A DNA stretch of 57,373 nt, from the NCBI RefSeq assembly GCF_002095485.1, contig NZ_MLFS01000025.1, forward strand, positions 1 through 57,373, given 5' to 3'. The position numbers and the translations under genes were made by a program. Source of the DNA: Pantoea wallisii (GTDB taxonomy: Bacteria; Pseudomonadota; Gammaproteobacteria; Enterobacterales; Enterobacteriaceae). Of the stretch, positions 50,649 through 57,373 are shown piece after piece; within the stretch, counting starts at the first letter, position 1, and each line of letters begins with the position of its first letter. Under the pieces are notes generated by a model, which saw nothing but the letters and a program-made list of their open reading frames with translations, did not search any database and was not told where the DNA came from.

Positions 50649-51448
50649 ATGAGACTGATCCCTTTGGCCACACCGACCCAGGTGGGTAAATGGCTGCACG
50701 CCACATTGTCAACCGCATCAACGCGTTTAATCCTGGCCCGGACCGTCCCTTCGTGCTGGGTCTGCCTACCGGCGGCACGCCGCTGGAAGCGTACAAACAC
50801 CTGATTGAGATGCACAAAGCGGGCCAGGTTAGTTTCAAACACGTTATCACCTTCAATATGGATGAATATGTCGGGTTGCCAAAAGAGCATCCGGAAAGCT
50901 ACCACAGCTTCATGTACCGTAACTTTTTTGATCACGTTGATATTCAACCGGAAAACATCAATCTTCTGAATGGCAATGCCGAAGATATTGACGCAGAATG
51001 TCGCCAATACGAAGAGAAGATTCGTGCACTGGGTAAAATTCACCTGTTTATGGGCGGCGTAGGCAACGACGGCCACATTGCCTTTAACGAGCCAGCCTCC
51101 TCGCTGTCATCCCGTACCCGTATTAAAACCCTGACGCATGACACCCGCGTAGCGAACTCACGCTTCTTTAACGGTGATGTGGATCAGGTGCCAAAATATG
51201 CTCTGACCGTAGGCGTGGGTACGCTGCTGGATGCCGAAGAGGTGATGATTCTGGTTACCGGTCATGTCAAAGCGCAGGCGCTGCAGGCGGCGGTTGAAGG
51301 CAATGTTAACCACATGTGGACCATCAGCTGCCTGCAGCTGCATCCAAAAGCCGTGGTGGTGTGTGATGAACCTGCCACGATGGAACTGAAGGTCAAAACC
51401 GTGAAATATTTCCGCGAAATGGAAGCGGAAAATATGAAGGGTGTGTAA
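50649..51448 (+). pseudogene. nagB: NagB, glucosamine-6-phosphate deaminase, interrupted near its start by a one-base deletion
   Basis: Converts glucosamine 6-phosphate to fructose 6-phosphate and ammonia. The expected start (ATG 50649, GAGGTG ribosome site) gives [15 protein letters not shown] and then shifts; AAATGGCTGCA should read AAATGGGCTGCA (50692-50693). Repaired length is 266 aa, as in E. coli. The rest is intact: [20 protein letters not shown], and the catalytic His in [17 protein letters not shown]. The frame as read can begin at an ATG (50690) with AGGTGG nearby, giving a protein lacking 14 residues, so some function might remain even if the deletion is real. Confidence 0.88.
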
Positions 51449-51508
51449 CAACACGTTGTAGAAAACCTGCTGCCCGCTGGCAGCAGGCTCAGCCGGGAGA
51501 GAGAAACG

Positions 51509-52657
51509 ATGTACGCATTAGTAAACGGCCGGATTTTTACCGGTCATGAAGTTCTGGATAATCATGCCGTGGTCATCGCTGACGGGCTGATTGAGCGTGT
51601 TTGCCCGCGTGATGCCCTGGACACCGCGATCCCACAGCAAGACGTGGCTGGTGCGTTCATCGCTCCCGGTTTTATCGACTTACAGCTGAACGGCTGTGGC
51701 GGCGTGCAGTTTAATGATGACATCAACGCCCTGAGCATTGAGACGCTGGAGATTATGCAGCGCGCCAATGAAAAATCGGGCTGTACCAGTTATCTGCCTA
51801 CGCTGATCACCAGCACGGATGCGCTGATGAAGCGCGCCATTGAAACCATGCGCGCCTATCTGGCGAAGCACCCAAATCAGGCGCTTGGTCTGCACCTGGA
51901 AGGTCCATGGCTGAGCAAAGAGAAGAAAGGCACGCACAATCCGGATCTGATCCGTCTGCCTGATGCAGCGCTGGTGGATTTCCTGTGTGCGAACGCGGAT
52001 GTGATCACCAAAGTTACCCTGGCGCCGGAAAATGCCGGCAGCGACGTGATCAGGCAGCTGCGCGATGCCGGCATTATCGTCTCCGCCGGTCACTCTAATG
52101 CTACCTACGCACAAGCCAAAGCCGGCATCAGCGCAGGGATTACGTTTGCGACCCACCTCTACAACGCCATGTCAGCCTTTACCGGACGCGAGCCTGGTGT
52201 GATCGGTGCGCTGTTTGATTCGCCTGATGTATACTGCGGCATTATTGCAGATGGTTTACATGTCAATTACGCTAATGTGCGTAATGCAAAACGTATCAAA
52301 GGGGACAAACTGGTGCTGGTGACCGATGCCACCGCGCCGGCAGGTGCCTCAATCGATAAATTCATTTTTGCAGGCAAAACAATATACTATCGCGACGGCC
52401 TGTGCGTGGATGAAAACGGTACCCTGAGCGGCTCTGCGCTGACCATGATTGAAGCGGTACAGAATAGCGTGGAGCACTGCGGTATCGCGCTGGATGAAGC
52501 ACTGCGTATGGCAACGCTCTATCCGGCCCGGGCAATGGGCGTGGAGAAGCAGTTTGGTACGGTGGAAGCAGGAAAAGTCGCCAACCTCACTGTGTTTACC
52601 CGCGATTATCAAATCACTAAGACGTTCGTCAACGGAGACAACGTCCTCAGCGAGTAA
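51509..52657 (+). CDS. nagA: NagA, N-acetylglucosamine-6-phosphate deacetylase
   Basis: 382 aa, the E. coli length. Amidohydrolase fold with metal and substrate ligands in [31 protein letters not shown] and HLYNAMSAF; the catalytic Asp is in [10 protein letters not shown]. It deacetylates GlcNAc-6-P from NagE for NagB. It lies 60 bases after nagB. Confidence 0.97.
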   Translation: MYALVNGRIFTGHEVLDNHAVVIADGLIERVCPRDALDTAIPQQDVAGAFIAPGFIDLQLNGCGGVQFNDDINALSIETLEIMQRANEKSGCTSYLPTLITSTDALMKRAIETMRAYLAKHPNQALGLHLEGPWLSKEKKGTHNPDLIRLPDAALVDFLCANADVITKVTLAPENAGSDVIRQLRDAGIIVSAGHSNATYAQAKAGISAGITFATHLYNAMSAFTGREPGVIGALFDSPDVYCGIIADGLHVNYANVRNAKRIKGDKLVLVTDATAPAGASIDKFIFAGKTIYYRDGLCVDENGTLSGSALTMIEAVQNSVEHCGIALDEALRMATLYPARAMGVEKQFGTVEAGKVANLTVFTRDYQITKTFVNGDNVLSE

Positions 52658-52664
52658 GTACTGA

Positions 52665-53885
52665 ATGACCACTGGCGGCCAGACTCAAATAGGAAATGTC
52701 GATCTTGTCAAACAACTTAACAGTGCAGCCGTCTATCGGCTGATTGATCAACAGGGGCCGATTTCGCGCATACAGATTGCGGAACTCAGCCAGCTTGCGC
52801 CCGCCAGTGTTACGAAAATTACCCGCCAGCTTATTGAGCGCGGCCTCATCAAAGAGGTGGAGCAACAGGCCTCCACCGGTGGGCGCCGCGCCATCTCTAT
52901 CATCACCGAATCCCGGCATTTTCATACTATCGGCATCCGCCTCGGGCGTAATGACGCTACGCTGACGCTGTTTGATCTCAGTGGAAAATCCCTGGCGCAG
53001 GAGGATTATCCGCTGCCGGAGCGTACGCAGGAGACGCTGGAGAATGCGCTATTTAATGCCATCCACACCTTCATGGCAGCGCATCAGCGTAAAATCCATG
53101 AACTGATCGCCATTGCCGTGATTCTGCCCGGCCTGGTCGATCCGGTTAACGGCATCATTCGCTACATGCCGCATATTTCCGTCAGCCACTGGCCGCTGGT
53201 CTCCAGCCTGAAAAAGCGCTTCAACGTGACCAGTTTTGTCGGCCACGATATTCGCAGTCTGGCGCTGGCTGAGCACTATTTTGGTGCAAGCCGCGACTGC
53301 GCAGACTCCATTCTGGTGCGGTTACACCGCGGTACCGGCGCCGGCATCATCGCTAACGGACACATCTTCCTTGGCAGCAATGGCAACGTAGGTGAGATTG
53401 GTCATATCCAGGTGGATCCCCTGGGCGAGCGCTGCCACTGCGGTAACTTCGGCTGCCTTGAAACCATCGCCGCCAACGGCGCGATTGAAAATCGCGTGCG
53501 GCACCTGCTGAATCAGGGTTATCCCAGCACGCTGACGCTGGACGACTGCCTGATGCCGCAGATCTGCCGCGCGGCCAATCAGGGTGACGCGCTGGCCTGC
53601 GAAGTGATCGAGTATGTCGGCCGCTATTTAGGTAAAGCGATTGCGATTGCGATTAACCTGTTTAACCCGCAAAAAGTGGTACTGGCCGGTGAGATCACCG
53701 AAGCCGAAAAAGTGTTGTTCCCGGCGATTGAGGGCTGTATCAACACGCAAGCGCTGAATGCTTTTCGTAAAAATCTGCCGGTGGTGCGCTCTGAACTGGA
53801 TCATCGCTCGGCGATTGGGGCTTTTGCCCTGGCAAAACGCGCCATGCTCAATGGCATTCTGCTGCAGCATTTACTGGAAGAATAA
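52665..53885 (+). CDS. nagC: NagC, ROK-family repressor of the nag regulon
   Basis: 406 aa, the E. coli length. N-terminal winged helix (ISRIQIAELSQLAPASVTKI) and ROK domain with the zinc motif CHCGNFGCLE and GTGAGII. GlcNAc-6-P is the inducer. It lies seven bases after nagA and should act on the operators at 50425-50539. Confidence 0.97.
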   Translation: MTTGGQTQIGNVDLVKQLNSAAVYRLIDQQGPISRIQIAELSQLAPASVTKITRQLIERGLIKEVEQQASTGGRRAISIITESRHFHTIGIRLGRNDATLTLFDLSGKSLAQEDYPLPERTQETLENALFNAIHTFMAAHQRKIHELIAIAVILPGLVDPVNGIIRYMPHISVSHWPLVSSLKKRFNVTSFVGHDIRSLALAEHYFGASRDCADSILVRLHRGTGAGIIANGHIFLGSNGNVGEIGHIQVDPLGERCHCGNFGCLETIAANGAIENRVRHLLNQGYPSTLTLDDCLMPQICRAANQGDALACEVIEYVGRYLGKAIAIAINLFNPQKVVLAGEITEAEKVLFPAIEGCINTQALNAFRKNLPVVRSELDHRSAIGAFALAKRAMLNGILLQHLLEE

Positions 53886-53926
53886 TTGCAAGCCTGTCGT
53901 CTGACAGGCGCGACTGGAAACTCTCT

Positions 53927-54679
53927 ATGACCATCAAAAGCGTAATCTGTGACATCGACGGCGTGTTGATGCACGACAATACCGCGGTAAAAGGCGCCAA
54001 TGAGTTCCTGCAGCGTATTCTTGAGAAAGAGATGCCGCTGGTGGTGCTGACCAACTACCCTTCCCAAACCGCGCAGGACCTGGCAAACCGCTTCGCCAAT
54101 GCTGGCGTCGAGGTGCCGGACTCGGTGTTTTATACTTCAGCCATGGCCACGGCGGATTTCCTGCGTCGCCAGGAGGGGAAAAAGGCCTATGTGATTGGCG
54201 AAGGCGCGCTGATCCATGAACTGTACAAAGCTGGTTTTACCATCACCGACGTCAATCCGGATTTCGTTATCGTGGGTGAGACCCGCTCATTTAACTGGGA
54301 GATGATGCACAAAGCGGCGTTCTTTGTGGCCAACGGTGCCCGGTTTATCGCCACAAACCCTGATACGCATGCTCGCGGCTTTGTGCCCGCCTGCGGCGCG
54401 CTGTGTGCCGGTATTGAGACCATTTCCGGCCGCAAGCCGTTTTACGTGGGCAAACCCAGTCCCTATATCATGCGTGCGGCACTCAATAAGATGCATGCGC
54501 ACTCGGAAGAGACCGTCATTGTTGGCGACAACCTGCGTACCGATATCCTGGCGGGCTTCCAGGCCGGCCTGGAGACGATTCTGGTGCTCTCCGGTGTCTC
54601 TACGCTGAGCGACATCGATGCGATGCCGTTCCGTCCGGACTGGATCTACCCTTCGGTTGCCGATATCGACCTGTTCTGA
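53927..54679 (+). CDS. nagD: NagD, HAD-family UMP/ribonucleotide phosphatase
   Basis: 250 aa. HAD motif I CDIDGVLMHD, motif II LTNY, cap region, motif III KPSPYIM and motif IV VGDNLRTDI. Prefers UMP and GMP in E. coli; its link to amino sugars is through the operon only. Confidence 0.96.
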   Translation: MTIKSVICDIDGVLMHDNTAVKGANEFLQRILEKEMPLVVLTNYPSQTAQDLANRFANAGVEVPDSVFYTSAMATADFLRRQEGKKAYVIGEGALIHELYKAGFTITDVNPDFVIVGETRSFNWEMMHKAAFFVANGARFIATNPDTHARGFVPACGALCAGIETISGRKPFYVGKPSPYIMRAALNKMHAHSEETVIVGDNLRTDILAGFQAGLETILVLSGVSTLSDIDAMPFRPDWIYPSVADIDLF

Positions 54680-54701
54680 ACCGCTTCATCTGCCTCACTT
54701 A

Positions 54702-54741
54702 TGGCTCCGCAGACTTCATACGTTAGCGGGGCCATTTTTTT
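54702..54741 (+). terminator. nagBACD terminator
   Basis: TGGCTCCGC and GCGGGGCCA pair (one G-U) around a 15-base loop, followed by seven T. Confidence 0.82.
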
Positions 54742-54800
54742 CTGCCCTTACTGTTGTTTAACCTGCCTGATAATTACGCATGTCATCACTAAAACCGCCC

Positions 54801-54825
54801 TTAAATTAGATGCCATCTAATTTAA
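54801..54825. promoter_or_regulatory. Perfect AT-rich palindrome upstream of asnB
   Basis: TTAAATTAGAT-GCC-ATCTAATTTAA has 11-base perfect arms. It is the size and composition of a MarR-type operator and has no T-run to make it a terminator. The 326-base nagD-asnB gap holds only this, the nag terminator and asnB leader sequence. Confidence 0.6.
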
Positions 54826-55005
54826 CCACTATTTAATTATATAAAATTCAATATAACTGCACCTGCAACACTCTTTTTATCAGCTTTTGATGATTTTACT
54901 TGCGCTACCACCATCAATTAGCGCATTTTCTTATACATCACGCAGCGCAGGCTGCCGGACAAACGAATAAATATTATCGCCGCAGGGTGAGATCAGGAGT
55001 CAGTT

Positions 55006-56673
55006 ATGTGTTCGATTTTTGGTGTGCTGGATCTGAAAGCCGATCCTGTTGAGTTGCGCAAAAAAGCGCTGGAGTGTTCCCGTCTGATGCGTCACCGTGG
55101 CCCGGATTGGTCCGGTGTGTATGCAGATGACAATGCCATTCTGGTTCATGAGCGCCTCTCTATCGTTGACGTAAACAACGGCGCACAGCCGCTGTACAAC
55201 GCAGATCACACTCACGTACTGGCAGTAAACGGTGAAATCTATAACTATCAGGCCCTGCGTGCTGAACTGAGCGATCGCTATGCGTTTCAGACCGGTTCTG
55301 ACTGCGAAGTCATTCTGGCGCTGTATCAGGAAAAAGGCGTGGATTTCCTTGACGATCTGCAAGGCATGTTCGCTTTCATCCTATGGGACAGCGTGAAGCA
55401 GCAGTATCTGATTGGCCGTGACCATATCGGGATTATCCCGCTGTACATGGGTAACGATGAGCACGGCAACCTGTTTGTGGCATCTGAGATGAAAGCGCTG
55501 GTGCCGGTATGCCGCACCATTAAAGAGTTCCCGCCGGGGAGCTTCCTCTCCAGCACCGACGGTGAAATCCGCCGCTACTGGCAGCGTGACTGGATGGACT
55601 TTGCCGCCGTGGCGCAGAACAGCACCGATGCCGCTGGCCTGAAGCATGCGCTGGAAGAGTCTGTGAAGAGCCATCTGATGTCTGATGTGCCGTATGGCGT
55701 GCTGCTGTCTGGCGGTCTTGACTCTTCGATCATCTCAGCCGTCACCAAGCGTTTTGCCGCAAAACGTGTGGAAGACGCTGACAAGAGCGATGCCTGGTGG
55801 CCGCAGCTGCACTCTTTCGCCGTGGGATTAGAGGGCTCACCGGATCTCAAAGCCGCGAAGTCGGTTGCTGAGCATCTCGGTACCGTGCATCACGAGATCC
55901 ACTTCACCGTGCAGGAAGGTCTGGATGCGATCCGTGATGTGATTTACCACATCGAAACCTATGATGTGACCACGATTCGTGCCTCAACGCCCATGTACCT
56001 GATGTCGCGTAAGATCAAGGCGATGGGTATCAAGATGGTGCTGTCTGGCGAGGGCGCAGACGAAGTGTTTGGCGGATATCTTTACTTCCACAAAGCGCCG
56101 AACGCTCAGGAGTTCCACGAAGAGAACGTGCGCAAGCTGCTGGCGCTGCATATGTTTGACTGTGCGCGTGCAAACAAGGCGATGTCAGCCTGGGGCGTGG
56201 AGGCGCGCGTGCCGTTCCTGGATAAGAAATTCCTGGATGTTGCGATGCGCATTAACCCGGAAGATAAAATGTGTGGCAGCAACGGTAAAATGGAGAAACA
56301 CATTCTGCGTGAGTGCTTCTCCTCTTACCTGCCGGAGAGCGTGGCATGGCGGCAGAAAGAACAGTTCTCTGATGGCGTGGGCTATAGCTGGATCGACACG
56401 CTGAAAGAGGTCGCGGCGAAGCAGATCAGCGATCAGCAGCTGGCGACCGCCCACTTCCGCTTCCCGCACAACACGCCGGGCTCGAAAGAGGCGTATCTGT
56501 ACCGTGAGATTTTTGAAGAGCTGTTCCCGCTGCCAAGCGCTGCCGAGTGCGTGCCGGGTGGCCCTTCAGTCGCCTGCTCTTCAGCAAAAGCGATCGAGTG
56601 GGACGAAGCGTTCAAATCCATGGATGATCCTTCTGGCCGTGCGGTTGGCGTGCATCAGTCCGCCTACAAATAA
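55006..56673 (+). CDS. asnB: AsnB, glutamine-dependent asparagine synthetase B
   Basis: 555 aa (554 in E. coli). The N-terminal glutaminase domain begins MCSIFGVLD with nucleophile Cys2 and has RLSIVDVNNGAQP and NGEIYNY. The C-terminal synthetase domain has the PP-loop LSGGLDSSI and SGEGADEVFGGY. It makes asparagine from aspartate, glutamine and ATP. Confidence 0.98.
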   Translation: MCSIFGVLDLKADPVELRKKALECSRLMRHRGPDWSGVYADDNAILVHERLSIVDVNNGAQPLYNADHTHVLAVNGEIYNYQALRAELSDRYAFQTGSDCEVILALYQEKGVDFLDDLQGMFAFILWDSVKQQYLIGRDHIGIIPLYMGNDEHGNLFVASEMKALVPVCRTIKEFPPGSFLSSTDGEIRRYWQRDWMDFAAVAQNSTDAAGLKHALEESVKSHLMSDVPYGVLLSGGLDSSIISAVTKRFAAKRVEDADKSDAWWPQLHSFAVGLEGSPDLKAAKSVAEHLGTVHHEIHFTVQEGLDAIRDVIYHIETYDVTTIRASTPMYLMSRKIKAMGIKMVLSGEGADEVFGGYLYFHKAPNAQEFHEENVRKLLALHMFDCARANKAMSAWGVEARVPFLDKKFLDVAMRINPEDKMCGSNGKMEKHILRECFSSYLPESVAWRQKEQFSDGVGYSWIDTLKEVAAKQISDQQLATAHFRFPHNTPGSKEAYLYREIFEELFPLPSAAECVPGGPSVACSSAKAIEWDEAFKSMDDPSGRAVGVHQSAYK

Positions 56674-56692
56674 GCCGTTTCACTGTTGTTAT

Positions 56693-56716
56693 AAGGGGCC
56701 ATAACCGGCCCCTTTT
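56693..56716 (+). terminator. asnB terminator
   Basis: AAGGGGCC-ATAACC-GGCCCCTTTT, 19 bases past the stop; the U-tract is short. Confidence 0.7.
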
Positions 56717-56821
56717 GGGGCTGATTGTCGCGAAGATGCCCGGAAATTGCCGAATAAATCATCAGCCTGGTTATAAGCCAGACAAACAGGCGCGTGAAGG
56801 CAAAAAACGGCAAAAAATTTG

Positions 56822-56850
56822 TTGACGCTACAAAGCTCAATACGCATAAT
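56822..56850 (+). promoter_or_regulatory. Promoter of the tRNA Met-Leu-Gln cluster
   Basis: TTGACG (56822-56827), 17 bases, CATAAT (56845-56850), then a GC-rich discriminator GCGCCCCGC typical of stringently controlled tRNA promoters. Confidence 0.8.
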
Positions 56851-56889
56851 GCGCCCCGCAACGCCGATGAAGGTAACGCGAAAAAAGAT

Positions 56890-56966
56890 GGCTACGTAGC
56901 TCAGTTGGTTAGAGCACATCACTCATAATGATGGGGTCACAGGTTCGATTCCCGTCGTAGCCACCA
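56890..56966 (+). tRNA. tRNA-Met (CAU), elongator
   Basis: 77 bases, GGCTACGTAGCTCAG to CCA, with anticodon CAT in CTCATAA. First gene of a cluster ordered like the E. coli metT-leuW-glnU-glnW-metU cluster. Confidence 0.95.
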
Positions 56967-56973
56967 TCTTTTT

Positions 56974-57058
56974 GCGGGAGTGGCGAAATTGGTAGACGCA
57001 CCAGATTTAGGTTCTGGCGCCGCAAGGTGTGCGAGTTCAAGTCTCGCCTCCCGCACCA
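56974..57058 (+). tRNA. tRNA-Leu (UAG)
   Basis: 85 bases with the long variable arm of a class II tRNA, anticodon TAG in ATTTAGG, and an encoded CCA. Seven bases after tRNA-Met. Confidence 0.95.
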
Positions 57059-57078
57059 TTTCAGTCTCGGCAGCCGGA

Positions 57079-57152
57079 TGGGGTATCGCCAAGCGGTAAG
57101 GCACCGGTTTTTGATACCGGCATTCCCTGGTTCGAATCCAGGTACCCAGCCA
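57079..57152 (+). tRNA. tRNA-Gln (UUG) lacking one acceptor-stem base
   Basis: 74 bases instead of 75. The 5' acceptor strand TGGGGTA has four G, but the 3' strand reads TACCCA with three C before GCCA, so one pair is missing. The anticodon loop TTTTGAT, the D arm and the T arm are normal and match the second copy. This is the same G/C-run shortening as in five protein genes here. Confidence 0.9.
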
Positions 57153-57186
57153 ATCCGATGTGCTCTCGTGGATACGAGTCGAAAGA

Positions 57187-57261
57187 TGGGATATCGCCAA
57201 GCGGTAAGGCACCGGTTTTTGATACCGGCATTCCCTGGTTCGAATCCAGGTATCCCAGCCA
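57187..57261 (+). tRNA. tRNA-Gln (UUG)
   Basis: 75 bases with a fully paired acceptor stem (TGGGATA with TATCCCA), anticodon TTG, and CCA. It differs from the first copy by one compensated acceptor pair. Confidence 0.95.
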
Positions 57262-57290
57262 TCATCGGATGCAGTAAAGCAGTACAATCT

Positions 57291-57367
57291 GGCTACGTAG
57301 CTCAGTCGGTTAGAGCACATCACTCATAATGATGGGGTCACAGGTTCGATTCCCGTCGTAGCCACCA
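57291..57367 (+). tRNA. tRNA-Met (CAU), elongator, second copy
   Basis: 77 bases, differing from the first copy by one base in the D loop. The window ends six bases later, so further tRNA-Gln genes of the cluster may follow. Confidence 0.95.
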
Positions 57368-57373
57368 AACAAA

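Overview
The window is chromosomal backbone from a gamma-proteobacterium of the order Enterobacterales, most likely the Erwiniaceae (Pantoea/Erwinia-like). Nearly every protein is a close relative of an Escherichia coli protein. The gene order follows the E. coli asnB-nag-glnS-fur-fldA-seqA-pgm-(kdp)-phr-pxp-gltA-sdh-suc-cyd-tol-nadA-zitB segment, read in reverse. The genus is an inference, because there is no rRNA and no species-specific marker.

Layout. 1-7.9 kb: 3' part of an EvgS-like hybrid sensor kinase overlapping zitB, then convergent pnuC and nadA, then a divergent alkylation-repair pair (ogt and an Ada-N/AraC/AlkA fusion). 7.9-8.6 kb: palindromic non-coding elements and three identical tRNA-Lys genes. 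8.8-14.4 kb: Tol-Pal envelope operon (ybgC-tolQRAB-pal-cpoB). 14.6-17.7 kb: cytochrome bd oxidase (cydABX-ybgE). 18.4-29.9 kb: TCA cycle block (sdhCDAB-sucABCD and divergent gltA). 29.9-30.44 kb: a non-coding element made of two inverted copies of a hairpin array. 30.4-36.9 kb: nei, pcp, a DUF979/DUF969 membrane pair, 5-oxoprolinase pxpABC and ybgI. 36.9-42.8 kb: phr, ybgA, ybfA, an orphan kdpE, pgm and seqA. 43-48 kb: ybfF, ybfE, fldA, fur, an unknown gene and glnS. 48.3-54.7 kb: N-acetylglucosamine regulon (nagE divergent from nagBACD). 55 kb to the end: asnB and a tRNA cluster (Met, Leu, Gln, Gln, Met) that continues past the window.

Four functional themes stand out: aerobic and microaerobic energy metabolism (gltA, sdh, suc, cyd), envelope integrity (tol-pal), amino-sugar use (nag), and pyroglutamate salvage. 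The last joins a peptidase that releases pyroglutamate, a candidate transporter and the 5-oxoprolinase.

Two observations matter most. First, five protein genes (nadA, cydA, sucA, ybgI, nagB) and one tRNA-Gln each lack exactly one G/C base from a short G or C run. The pattern looks more like systematic sequence error than true gene decay; these genes are given here over their intended full extents. Second, the gltA-nei gap holds two divergent copies of a structured element whose hairpins present GGA in their loops, with compensatory base changes between the copies. Related GGA-loop hairpins lie next to the tRNA-Lys genes. They resemble CsrA/RsmA-binding RNA hairpins and are the best candidates for an undescribed RNA or repeat family.
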